Positions 1 to 8,557 of a DNA stretch of 51,714 bases are shown piece after piece (the first letter of the stretch is position 1; each line of letters opens with the position of its first letter). The translations under genes and the position numbers were made by a program. This DNA is from an uncultured Verrucomicrobiota bacterium (lineage in GTDB: Bacteria; Verrucomicrobiota; Verrucomicrobiia; Limisphaerales; UBA9464): NCBI GenBank assembly GCA_903854475.1, contig CAINWP010000060.1, forward strand, positions 1 to 51,714. The letters run 5' to 3'. The notes under the pieces were generated by a model. It was not told where the DNA came from and did no database searches. It worked only from the letters and a program-made list of their open reading frames with translations.

Positions 1-160
1 CCTACCAATCTCATCCCTACCAATCTCATCCCTACCAATCTCATCCCTACCAATCTCATCCCTACCAATCTCATCCCTACCAATCTCATCCCTACCAATC
101 TCATCCCTACCAATCTCATCCCTGCCAATCTCATCCCTACCAATCTCATCCCTGCCGATT
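1..160. repeat. 15-bp tandem repeat array (about 10.7 copies, truncated by window edge)
   Basis: The unit CCTACCAATCTCATC is repeated head to tail from base 1 to base 150 (ten full copies). The ninth copy (121-135) has one A-to-G change, and an eleventh, degenerate partial copy follows (151-160). There are no unique spacers, so this is not a CRISPR array. The unit length is a multiple of three, but no convincing reading frame uses it. The array probably continues upstream of the window. The following 161-344 is a short spacer in which I see no gene or clear signal. Confidence 0.95.
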
Positions 161-344
161 TGGCGCTTGCTGATGGGCTTTGGACTGGAATGCGTGGGAC
201 TTGATGACGCGGTGCGACCGAAGAGTTTAATCACCGGACTACGATTTTGACGGGGAAAGGAATCTGGGTCGGGGTGAATGAACCGATGGAAGGGGGCGTC
301 GGGTTGTGAGTGGATCCCAGATGGGCTCCCAGCCCGAAGACTGA

Positions 345-3300
345 ATGAAACCTCCCGACCTGGACTTGGAATCCGGTTCCGCCGCTTCGCCGGAGGTTCA
401 GAAAACCCGCTTCCATGCCGCAGACCTCTCTGCTGGAGGTGATAATGAGGTCAATGGAGGTCTCGGCGGATCTGTCACTGAGGCCGTCACCGAACTTCCG
501 ATAGCGAGTTGTTCGCGGGATTCTAAGCAAAACCCAGAAACTCAGGCTGGTCACGTGTCCGAGTCCGGCAACCCTCAGCATAAGGTGTTTCCATCGGCGA
601 ACACTCCCGAGTTTTCTGAGAAGCCCACAACGCCCCCCGAGAAACGCGCCAGGACTGCACCATTAGCCCTCACAAAAAAAACAGTCTCTCTCGCAGAAGG
701 CGGCGGCCTCTCTCTCGCAGAAGGCGGCGGCCTAGAACCCCTTCGGTTTGGGGCTTCCGTTCCCGTGGCGGTCTGTCAATCCTCACCGCTAGTTCCGCTA
801 CCCCTGCGTCAGTCGGGTGCGGCTACGGTGAACGCCGCCTCTACTCCATCTCGAATTCGGGTCGCGGTTGACGGAAAGGGTTTCCGACTGGGACCCGCCA
901 AGTTCCACGGCAAGGGGGTCACCTACGGCCCGCTGGCTCCGGGCAACGATGGGCTGACCTTCGGATCGCCCGACTTAACCCGCAGAGATTTCACACAAAT
1001 TCAGGCCCTCGGAGGCAATCTCCTGCGAGTGTACCATGTGCCGCCCCGGTGGTTCCTCGACCTAGCCCATGAGCATGGACTCAAGCTCTTGGTGGATGTC
1101 CCCTGGAACCGCCAGCAATGCTTTCTCGATTCAGCCGAAGCGCGCCGAGAACTCGTCGAATTAGTCCAAGATGCGGCCCGTCGCTGCGCCGGACATCCGG
1201 CAGTCTTCGCCCTGAGCGTCGCCAACGAAATTCCCGCTGACATCGTCCGGTGGAGCGGCGCCGCCGCCGTGGCCGCATTCCTCGACGATTTGATTCGAGC
1301 CGCCAAAGCCGAAGATCCGGAATTGCTCTGTACCTTCGGCAATTTCCCCACCACGGAGTTCCTGCAAGCCGAGTCGGCCGACTTCCTGTGCTTCAACGTC
1401 TACCTGCACGATCGCCAACCCTTCGAGAACTATCTGGCGCGCCTGCAAATGCTGTCGGACACCCGGCCGCTCATCCTGGGAGAAATCGGAGTCGACACCG
1501 TCCGGGAGGGCGAGACCCGGCAATCGGAGGTGCTCCGCTGGAAGATAGAGAGTTCTTTTCGCAACGGCTGCGCCGGCGTGGTGGTGTATGCCTACACCGA
1601 CGAATGGTGGAATGGCGGAAAACTCATCGAGGATTGGGCCTTCGGATTAACCCGCTCAGACCGAACCCCGAAGCCCGCCTTTGAGACGGTCCGCCAGCAG
1701 TTTGCCATCGCACCGTACTTTCCGCTCCCGACCACTCCCCGGGTCTCGGTGGTGATCGCCAGCTACAACGGAGCCACCACGCTCAAGACCTGCCTCCAGT
1801 CGCTCGAACACCTCAATTACCCCAATTACGAGGTCATTTTGGTGGATGACGGTTCCACCGATGCCACCCCGTCCATCGCCGCCCTCTTCCCCAGCATCGT
1901 CAGCCTTCGGCACCCCAAGAACCTCGGCCTGAGCGCCGCCCGAAATACCGGCATCGAAGCGGCCACCGGAACGATTGTCGCGTTCACTGACTCCGACTGC
2001 CGAGCCGATGAGGATTGGCTCTTTTTCCTAGTCGGCGACCTGTTGCGTTCCCGCTTCACGGGCATCGGCGGTCACAACCTACTGCCCCCGGACGACTCCC
2101 CCACGGCCGCGGCAGTGATGGTTTCGCCAGGAGGCCCCGCCCATGTGATGCTCAACGACCGTATCGCCGAGCACATCCCCGGCTGCAACATGGCATTCTA
2201 CCGGTGGGCGTTGCGGGAGATCGGCGGCTTTAACCCCATTTACCGTAAGGCCGGCGATGACGTCGATATTTGCTGGAGGCTCCAACAGCGAGGCTACCAG
2301 ATCGGATTCAGCTCAGCCGGTTTCGTTTGGCACTACCGACGCAATACCGTTGCTGCCTATCTCAAACAACAAACCGGCTACGGCGAGGCCGAATCCTTGC
2401 TCGAACGCCGACACCCCGAGAATTTCAACCGATTCGGCGGATCCATGTGGCACGGCCGTATTTACACCGCTGCCAAGATCGGCGTGGAGACCCGCCGACC
2501 CGTCATTTATCACGGTATTTTCGGCAGCGCCCCCTTTCAAAGCATCTACACCCGGGACACCAGCCTCACCCTAGTTGTAGGCACCAGCCTCGAATTTCAT
2601 GTCCTGGTCACCCTGCCCCTACTCGTCGTCAGTGCCGTAGTGCCCTTCGTCTGGACGCTGGGCGTAGCCAGCCTTCTTTTTTCTCTGGGCCTGAGCGTAA
2701 CAGCGGCTCTCCAAGCGGAAATTCCGTCTAGTAAATCGCGCTTCTGGTCGCGGCCGCTGGTGGCCCTACTGTTCCTCTTGCAACCCATCGTGCGCGGCTG
2801 GGCTCGGCATCGCGGCAACCTCCTCGGAAGCCAAACGCCCTTGAGCGCCCGGGAAACACTCGACTCGCTCAGCCTTGCTGATCGCACCGGAGCATTGGAC
2901 CACCTGCTCTACTGGGCCGAGCACGGTCTCGACCGGATGACCTTCCTCGCCCACATCCTAGAACGATTAGATTCGCTGGGCTGGCAGAACAAACCCGACG
3001 CCGGCTGGAGCCCCTTCGACGTCGAGATCTACGGCTCCCGCTGGGCCCGATTGCAATTGCTCACGGCGGTGGAGTTCCACGCGGGCGGCCGCCGGATGCT
3101 TCGCTGCCGGTTGCATTCGGAATGGAGTTCGTTTGCCCGAGTCATCTTCGCGACGGTATCCGGCACGATGTTGGTCTCCATTGGAGTCATGAGCCGACTC
3201 CCCTTCCCCGAGTCCATCGCCTCCAGTCCGCTAAGATTCTGGCCTTGGTTCAGCTTATTAATCCTCTGGCCCCTGGCCTGGAAGCTCAACGCCGCCAAGC

Positions 3301-3386
3301 GTGACCTGCACCGCCTGGTCGTCTGCTTCCTCGACGGCTGCGCCAAGGAATTTCGTTTTCTCCGAGTGCCACCAGATCGGGGTTGA
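345..3386 (+). CDS. Glycoside hydrolase (TIM-barrel) fused to family 2 glycosyltransferase, membrane-associated
   Basis: 1013 residues. Residues 1-170 are Ser/Pro/Gly-rich and probably disordered. Residues about 175-455 read as a (beta/alpha)8 glycosidase domain resembling the GH2 TIM barrel or GH5 (clan A): the Asn-Glu pair with E295 would be the acid/base and E380 in LGEIGVD the nucleophile. From residue 466 (RVSVVIASYNG) a GT-A fold begins, with VDDGSTD, a DxD at D549/D551 and a GDD at 637-639, typical of GT2. Hydrophobic segments near 745-795, 800-820 and 930-985 suggest membrane anchoring. I infer synthesis or remodelling of a surface glycan, with the product unknown. No signal peptide is evident, so the topology of the hydrolase domain is unclear. 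The ATG at 345 is the first in frame, but the disordered N-terminus makes a later start possible. An in-frame 24-bp duplication lies within it. Confidence 0.85.
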   Translation: MKPPDLDLESGSAASPEVQKTRFHAADLSAGGDNEVNGGLGGSVTEAVTELPIASCSRDSKQNPETQAGHVSESGNPQHKVFPSANTPEFSEKPTTPPEKRARTAPLALTKKTVSLAEGGGLSLAEGGGLEPLRFGASVPVAVCQSSPLVPLPLRQSGAATVNAASTPSRIRVAVDGKGFRLGPAKFHGKGVTYGPLAPGNDGLTFGSPDLTRRDFTQIQALGGNLLRVYHVPPRWFLDLAHEHGLKLLVDVPWNRQQCFLDSAEARRELVELVQDAARRCAGHPAVFALSVANEIPADIVRWSGAAAVAAFLDDLIRAAKAEDPELLCTFGNFPTTEFLQAESADFLCFNVYLHDRQPFENYLARLQMLSDTRPLILGEIGVDTVREGETRQSEVLRWKIESSFRNGCAGVVVYAYTDEWWNGGKLIEDWAFGLTRSDRTPKPAFETVRQQFAIAPYFPLPTTPRVSVVIASYNGATTLKTCLQSLEHLNYPNYEVILVDDGSTDATPSIAALFPSIVSLRHPKNLGLSAARNTGIEAATGTIVAFTDSDCRADEDWLFFLVGDLLRSRFTGIGGHNLLPPDDSPTAAAVMVSPGGPAHVMLNDRIAEHIPGCNMAFYRWALREIGGFNPIYRKAGDDVDICWRLQQRGYQIGFSSAGFVWHYRRNTVAAYLKQQTGYGEAESLLERRHPENFNRFGGSMWHGRIYTAAKIGVETRRPVIYHGIFGSAPFQSIYTRDTSLTLVVGTSLEFHVLVTLPLLVVSAVVPFVWTLGVASLLFSLGLSVTAALQAEIPSSKSRFWSRPLVALLFLLQPIVRGWARHRGNLLGSQTPLSARETLDSLSLADRTGALDHLLYWAEHGLDRMTFLAHILERLDSLGWQNKPDAGWSPFDVEIYGSRWARLQLLTAVEFHAGGRRMLRCRLHSEWSSFARVIFATVSGTMLVSIGVMSRLPFPESIASSPLRFWPWFSLLILWPLAWKLNAAKRDLHRLVVCFLDGCAKEFRFLRVPPDRG
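685..732 (+). repeat. Perfect 24-bp in-frame tandem duplication
   Basis: Bases 685-708 are repeated exactly at 709-732. Each copy is eight codons and duplicates SLAEGGGL in the disordered N-terminal part of the hydrolase-glycosyltransferase fusion. The identity of the copies suggests recent slippage. Confidence 0.9.
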
Positions 3387-3801
3387 TGCCTAATTTTCCG
3401 ACCCTTCCCGGTCCTCAAACCTGAGCACCCCGCCCCTAGAGCCTGTCCCCTAAAATCACCAGCAAGACAAACCCGGCCATGGCAGCAGCGGGACCGGTCC
3501 GGAGCGAGCATTGGAAGCGATCTAACCCTCCCCTCACGCGAAGCGCGAAAGCTCCATCCTCCCCCAAGCTTCCCTGCGAGCACAGGACCGGGCCCGCGGA
3601 GCCCCGCCACAAACCGACGACTGCCCTCACTTACTCCCCAACTCGTTGGCAAGAGGGACCCTTCGATAATAGTAAAGAGTGACCCCTTTTGTGTAAATAG
3701 GTGGGACCGACCCCGCGACCCCGCGACCGAAGAGCCTGTCCCTAAAGCCCGAACGCTCCAACACTTGCAGGAATGCCCGCGCTCTCGGCAGGATTTGTCC
3801 C
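3387..3801. other. Intergenic region with mobile-element-like debris
   Basis: 415 bases without a convincing gene. It holds two near copies of GAGCCTGTCCC(C)TAAA at 3439-3453 and 3732-3746, and a RAYT-end-like sequence at 3667-3690 (listed separately). Frames crossing it are interrupted or antisense to neighbours. No clear promoter or terminator could be assigned. Confidence 0.6.
3667..3690. repeat. Solitary RAYT-type terminal repeat
   Basis: On the minus strand this reads AAAAGGGGTCACTCTTTACT followed by ATTA. It has the same layout as the ends of the decayed RAYT element at 29 kb (AAGGGGTCA, then a pyrimidine/AT tail). No transposase lies beside it, so it may be an orphan end or a REP-type remnant. 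Confidence 0.5.
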
Positions 3802-5184
3802 GTGATCGCCGCTTCACTGTTGCCCGCCCCAAAACTGTCCCCCGTTCTCGATCCCGGATTTCGGCCCGCCGCCCTCGCTCGCCGCGCCTTTGCTGCTGAA
3901 GCCAAAATCCCCGTCCTGATCGCCCTCGAACAGGCCGACGGCTCCGTCTTCCACCATGCGACCGCCGTCCTCGAAGCCTCCCACCCGCAGGCCCAAGCCA
4001 ACGGGTTTTTTATCGAACGACTGTGCAAAACCCTCCTGTGGGCCTACGGCGGCCGGCGGATTTGGATCAGCGGACCGACTTCCTTAGCCACCTACCTTCA
4101 GGCGCACTACCGCGATACCGCCGTCGGTCGCTTCGACTCAGAAATTATCGGAGAGCGAATCTATGGAGGCCCCATCGACGTCATCCACACCGATAACCCG
4201 CCCTCCGCCCGAGCCACATCAGCACCCCTGGGACGCCATCTCGAAGGCTGCCGTATCGGTTTCGACCTCGGCGGCTCCGATCGTAAAGTAGCCGCCGTGC
4301 ACGACGGCAAGGTCGTCTTCAGCGAAGAAATCGTCTGGGATCCGTACTTCCAGTCCAACCCCCAGTATCACCTCGACGGCATCCAAGATTCCCTCCAACG
4401 CGCCGCCGCCCACCTGCCCCGTGTCGACGCCATCGGCGGCAGCGCCGCCGGCGTCTATGTAAACAACCAGGTCAAGGTCGCCTCGCTCTTCCGCGGCGTC
4501 TCGAAAGAAGACTTCGACACCCATGTCCGAGACCTCTTCCGCACCCTCCGCCAACAATGGAACGACATTCCCTTCGATGTAGTGAACGATGGCGAAGTTA
4601 CCGCCCTCGCCGCTTCCATGTCGCTGGGCGTCAACTCCGTGCTCGGAGTCTCAATGGGCACCAGCACCGCCGGCGGCTTCGTCACCGCCGAGGGCAACAT
4701 CACCAGCTGGCTCAATGAACTGGCCTTCGCCCCGGTCGACTACCGCCCCGACGGACCTGCCGACGAATGGAGCGGGGACCGCGGCTGCGGCGTGCAATTC
4801 TTCAGCCAACAAGCCGTCGGACGACTCATCCCCGCCTCGGGCCTGGACATCACCTCCAGCCTTCCGCTGCCCGAGCGCCTAGTGAAAGTACAGGAACGCA
4901 TGGCCGCCGGTGACGACCGAGCCGCTCGAATTTATCAGACCATTGGCACCTGCTTTGGATATGCCATCGCCCACTGGTCCGACTTCTACGACCTGCGCCA
5001 CGTACTTATCCTGGGACGCGTCACCAGCGGAGCCGGCGGTGACATTATTTTGCGCGAAGCCCAGTCCGTGTTGGCGGCCGAATTTCCGACCCTGGCGGCT
5101 CAGGTGCGCTTCCACATGCCCGATGAAAAGGACAAGCGCCACGGCCAAGCCATCGCCGCCGCCAGCCTGCCGGCCCTAGGATGA
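3802..5184 (+). CDS. ROK-like sugar kinase homologue (ASKHA superfamily)
   Basis: 460 residues from a GTG at 3802. From about residue 150 the protein has the ASKHA nucleotide-binding layout: phosphate-1 motif GFDLGGSDRKVAAV, a VVNDGEVTA segment carrying the likely catalytic Asp, phosphate-2 motif GVSMGTSTAGG, and the adenosine-type ILGRVTSGAGG. The usual ROK zinc motif (GH followed by clustered Cys) is not evident, and the 150-residue N-terminal extension is unlike canonical ROK kinases of about 300-320 residues. Likely role: ATP-dependent phosphorylation of a sugar, substrate unknown. It lies 262 bases upstream of lutABC on the same strand, too far to claim one operon. No strong Shine-Dalgarno was identified for the GTG, and the true start could be downstream. 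Confidence 0.75.
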   Translation: MIAASLLPAPKLSPVLDPGFRPAALARRAFAAEAKIPVLIALEQADGSVFHHATAVLEASHPQAQANGFFIERLCKTLLWAYGGRRIWISGPTSLATYLQAHYRDTAVGRFDSEIIGERIYGGPIDVIHTDNPPSARATSAPLGRHLEGCRIGFDLGGSDRKVAAVHDGKVVFSEEIVWDPYFQSNPQYHLDGIQDSLQRAAAHLPRVDAIGGSAAGVYVNNQVKVASLFRGVSKEDFDTHVRDLFRTLRQQWNDIPFDVVNDGEVTALAASMSLGVNSVLGVSMGTSTAGGFVTAEGNITSWLNELAFAPVDYRPDGPADEWSGDRGCGVQFFSQQAVGRLIPASGLDITSSLPLPERLVKVQERMAAGDDRAARIYQTIGTCFGYAIAHWSDFYDLRHVLILGRVTSGAGGDIILREAQSVLAAEFPTLAAQVRFHMPDEKDKRHGQAIAAASLPALG

Positions 5185-5446
5185 AGCCTTTTTCGTCCGC
5201 GTCCCATTCCGCAGACCCGACGCCCATTCCCATTGACCCCATGCAAGTCTGGTCCACCGTTTGCAGATGAACACCCGCGGGGGCACACTTTTCCAGCCAG
5301 CCTTTTTGGCTCAGCCGGAATGGAACTATTCAGGCTCTTCAGACACCATGGTCTCACCCCAGACGCTCACACCCATGATCTGCTCGTCTCCCCGTTGAGC
5401 AGCCCCATGACTTTTTGAACCTGCGTCTCCTCTCCGGAATCCACGA

Positions 5447-6163
5447 ATGAACGTCACGCTCTTCATCCCCTGCTTCGTCGATAGCTGCTTCCCGCAGGTC
5501 GGCATGCACATGGTTCGCATCCTCGAACGGCTGGGACACCGGGTCACCTGCCCCGAAGCGGTCGCCTGCTGCGGCCAACCCGCCTTCAACTCCGGTTACT
5601 GGGATGAAGCCCGGATCGTCGCGGGCAAAACCCTCCATCACCTGCAAGAGGCCGAGGCAGTGGTCATCGCCTCCGGTTCCTGCGGTGCGATGCTCAAGGT
5701 TTTCTATCCCCAACTCTACGCCGGTCGGCCAGAAGAAGCCGCCGCTCAGCGACTCTCAGAACACACTTGGGAGTTCTCCGATTTTCTAGTCTCCAAGCTG
5801 GGTGTCACCGACCTCGGTGCTCGTTTTCCAGGCAAAGTCACCTTCCACGACGGCTGCCACGGCCTGCGCGAATTAGGCATCAAATCAGGCCCTCGAAAAC
5901 TGCTCGAAAAAGTCCGCGACCTCGAACTCATCGAAATGGGCGATGCCGAGACGTGCTGCGGCTTCGGAGGCACCTTCGCCGCCAAGTTCCCAATGATCTC
6001 CACGGCCATGGGTGAAGTGAAGTGTGCCAGTGCCGCAGACACCGGAGCCGAGTACATGGTGTCCAACGACTCCAGTTGCCTCATGCACCTACAAGGGTTG
6101 CTCAGTCGTCAGGGCAAGCCACTGAAGACCCTCCACCTGGCCCAAATCCTCGACTCGCAATGA
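5447..6163 (+). CDS. lutA: LutA-type (Fe-S)-binding protein of lactate utilisation
   Basis: 238 residues made of two cysteine-rich CCG domains: PCFVDSC near residues 8-14, EAVACCGQPAFNSG near 36-49, GSCGAM, a DGCHGLRELG segment, and ETCCGFGGTF near the C-terminus. In the LutABC complex LutA is the cysteine-rich subunit that passes electrons from L-lactate oxidation to pyruvate. The ATG at 5447 gives a protein of normal LutA length. Its stop overlaps the next start (ATGA at 6160-6163), indicating translational coupling with lutB. The preceding 5185-5446 shows nothing I can assign. Confidence 0.93.
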   Translation: MNVTLFIPCFVDSCFPQVGMHMVRILERLGHRVTCPEAVACCGQPAFNSGYWDEARIVAGKTLHHLQEAEAVVIASGSCGAMLKVFYPQLYAGRPEEAAAQRLSEHTWEFSDFLVSKLGVTDLGARFPGKVTFHDGCHGLRELGIKSGPRKLLEKVRDLELIEMGDAETCCGFGGTFAAKFPMISTAMGEVKCASAADTGAEYMVSNDSSCLMHLQGLLSRQGKPLKTLHLAQILDSQ

Positions 6164-7554
6164 GCAACGCCGCCCAACAGTTCCTCGAGGCCGCCGGGAC
6201 CATCACCCGCAACCTCCGCCACCGCGGCTTGATCCAAACCGCCCTGCGCAAGTACGAGGTGGCCCGGGACCGCAAAAAGTCGGCCTTCAATGATTGGTCG
6301 TCGGCCCGTCAGTCGGCCGCTGAAACCAAGTGGGATGCCATCAACCACCTCGACACCTACCTGACCGAGTTCACCTCGAAAATTGAGGCCCGAGGCACAA
6401 AGGTGCACTGGTGCACCACCGGGCCCGAGGCCCGCGACACCATCCGCGGCATCATCAAGGATGCGAAAGCCAAGTGCGTGGTTAAGTCCAAGGCCATGAC
6501 CGCCGAGGAAATTCACCTCAACGAGGCCCTCGAGAAAGACGGCTTCGAAGTGGTGGAATCCGACTTGGGCGAGTTCATCGTCCAACTCCGCAAAGAACCG
6601 CCTTACCACATCGTCTTCCCGGCCATGCACCTGACCCGGGATGAAATCAGCGACCTCTTCGAACGCGAACTGGGCAGTGCCCCCACGCGGGAACCCGAGG
6701 AGTTGACGATGATCGCCCGACGGGCCCTGCGTCGAAAGTACATCCAGGCCGATGTGGGCATCACTGGGGCCAATTTCGCCATCGCCGAAACCGGCATGGT
6801 ATCCATCACCGAAAACGAGGGGAACGCCCGCCTCACAGCAGCCCTGCCGCGGGTGATGGTCACACTCCTGGGCATTGAGAAAATCCTGCCCAAGCTCGAA
6901 GATCTCGCGCTATTTCTGCCGCTCCTGGCCACGGCCGGGGCTGGCCAGACGGTCACCGGCTACAACACCCTTTATGGCGGTCCTCGGCAACCCGGCGAAT
7001 CCGACGGCCCCATCGAGTGGCACGTCGTGTTGCTCGACAATCGCCGCACCGAACTCCTGGCCGATCCCGAGCAGCGCGATGCCCTGCACTGCATCCGTTG
7101 CGGGGCTTGCCTGAATGTGTGCCCGATTTTCCGCAATGTCGGAGGGCACACCTACGGCACCACCTACAGCGGGCCCGTCGGCAGCGTGATCACGCCGCAC
7201 CTCCGCGGACTGCAAGAATGGAAGCACCTCAGCAATGCCTCCTCGCTCTGCGGGGCCTGCACTGAGGCCTGCCCGGTAAAAATAGACCTGCACCACCACT
7301 TGCTGCAAAACCGCCGCAATGCCGTGGGTGACAGCCCTTCCTGGATCGAGCGACTGGCTTGGCGAGCCCATGCCTTCGCGGTCAACACCCCGGCCCTGTA
7401 CCAGTTTGGACAAGAAGTTGCGCGCATCGTGGAACCCTTGCGCCTGCGCCTGCAGGGCACCCCGTTGGATCCCGTAAAATCCTGGACCCGCACTCGAGAT
7501 CTGCCGCCCGTGGCCCCGGAGAGTTTCAAGGAATGGTGGAGGAATCGCCGATGA
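6160..7554 (+). CDS. lutB: LutB-type iron-sulfur protein (LUD domain plus two 4Fe-4S motifs)
   Basis: 464 residues. I chose the ATG at 6160, which overlaps the lutA stop by four bases; the open frame upstream reads antilogically into lutA. Residues about 60-290 form the LUD domain (ITGANFAIAETGMV, ENEGNARL). Two ferredoxin-type clusters follow: C311-x2-C314-x2-C317-x3-C321 and C364-x2-C367-x3-C371. This is the central electron-transfer subunit of the lactate oxidase complex in the cytoplasm or at the membrane face. It ends with another ATGA-type overlap into lutC at 7551-7554. Length and motif order match the family. Confidence 0.94.
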   Translation: MSNAAQQFLEAAGTITRNLRHRGLIQTALRKYEVARDRKKSAFNDWSSARQSAAETKWDAINHLDTYLTEFTSKIEARGTKVHWCTTGPEARDTIRGIIKDAKAKCVVKSKAMTAEEIHLNEALEKDGFEVVESDLGEFIVQLRKEPPYHIVFPAMHLTRDEISDLFERELGSAPTREPEELTMIARRALRRKYIQADVGITGANFAIAETGMVSITENEGNARLTAALPRVMVTLLGIEKILPKLEDLALFLPLLATAGAGQTVTGYNTLYGGPRQPGESDGPIEWHVVLLDNRRTELLADPEQRDALHCIRCGACLNVCPIFRNVGGHTYGTTYSGPVGSVITPHLRGLQEWKHLSNASSLCGACTEACPVKIDLHHHLLQNRRNAVGDSPSWIERLAWRAHAFAVNTPALYQFGQEVARIVEPLRLRLQGTPLDPVKSWTRTRDLPPVAPESFKEWWRNRR

Positions 7555-8264
7555 ACGCCCAAGAACGCATCTTAGCCCGCATTCGCGAGGCCCTTAAAGT
7601 TCCCGCACCCAAGCCGGGATCGCACGGCCATGGCGGGCATGGCCGCGACGTGGCTCCTGCACCTGTCTTTGCGTTTCAGGGGCGTCCGGTCCAAGTGGCT
7701 CGGTCTTGGTTGCCACCGGGTGGTTCTACCCCCCAAGAGCATCTCACCCGCTTCGCAGCGGCCTCGGCCGAATTGAAGACCGACTTCCGGTGTGTGGAGT
7801 CTGAGTCAGAGGCACACGCGCAATTGCGACACATCGCCGACTCCGAAGGTTGGGCCCGCGTGGCCTCTCACCACTCGCCGTTGACCGATGCAGCCACCGC
7901 CGCGCTGGCGCGCCCCACCTTGTTCACCGATGGCGGCTATGTCCCCGACGAACTGGAGGTCTGCGAGGTGGGTATCACGACCTGTGATGTGCTGGTGGCC
8001 CAAACCGGCTCTCTAGTGGTCAACAGCCGCACTTCGGGAGGTCGGGCTCTGAGCGTGTTGCCGCCGCACCACGTGGTGTTGGCCCGAAAGGATCAATTGG
8101 TTTGTGACCTGACAGATGCTTTCCAACGGGTGGAACAACTCCACGGTGCCCACTGGCCTTCGATGATCTCTCTGGTGACCGGCCCGAGCCGGACTGGCGA
8201 TATCGAGCGGATTTTGGTCCTCGGGGCTCATGGCCCGAAGAAGCTCACGGTCTTGATGTGGTAG
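7551..8264 (+). CDS. lutC: LutC-type LUD domain protein
   Basis: 237 residues from the ATG at 7551, which overlaps the lutB stop. The N-terminus (MNAQERILARIREAL) is characteristic of LutC. The LUD core includes VGITTCDVLVAQTGSLVV and SVLPPHHVVLA near residues 140-190, and the end is VLGAHGPKKL. LutC is the third component of the LutABC L-lactate oxidising system, with no metal-binding cysteine motif of its own. A His/Gly-rich stretch near residues 24-33 (SHGHGGHG) is unusual. The three genes overlap end to end and so probably form one transcript. No lactate permease or GntR regulator is adjacent. Confidence 0.93.
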   Translation: MNAQERILARIREALKVPAPKPGSHGHGGHGRDVAPAPVFAFQGRPVQVARSWLPPGGSTPQEHLTRFAAASAELKTDFRCVESESEAHAQLRHIADSEGWARVASHHSPLTDAATAALARPTLFTDGGYVPDELEVCEVGITTCDVLVAQTGSLVVNSRTSGGRALSVLPPHHVVLARKDQLVCDLTDAFQRVEQLHGAHWPSMISLVTGPSRTGDIERILVLGAHGPKKLTVLMW

Positions 8265-8480
8265 GCTCTTGGGCCGGGCTCGAAATAGGACTCTCAAGGC
8301 GGTCTTGGAGTGGGTCTCGGCCCCTCCAGACCGTCTCTCGGCACCGTCCTCTGGACCGCAGCTTTCAGCGCAGCCCTTAGATTCCCAAGGGAATGGCAGC
8401 ATATCATCAGCCCGCAGTACCACCCTCTGCCCCGTTGGGGTGGCCCCGAATGCAAGCCAGAGGACATTCATTGAACGCCT

Positions 8481-8508
8481 GAACCATGAACCATGAACCA
8501 TGAACCGT
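8481..8508. repeat. 7-bp microsatellite-like repeat
   Basis: GAACCAT occurs three times head to tail (8481-8501), followed by a fourth degenerate copy GAACCGT (8502-8508), in the spacer between convergent lutC and the minus-strand membrane-protein gene. Function unknown; probably slippage. Confidence 0.85.
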
Positions 8509-8557
8509 TGAACGCGGGTGGGTGAGCGGATTTCTATCACCGCTGCTCTCTGCGGTT

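Noticed and set aside
1-160. Possible CRISPR array
   Set aside because: The 15-bp units are directly adjacent with no unique spacers.
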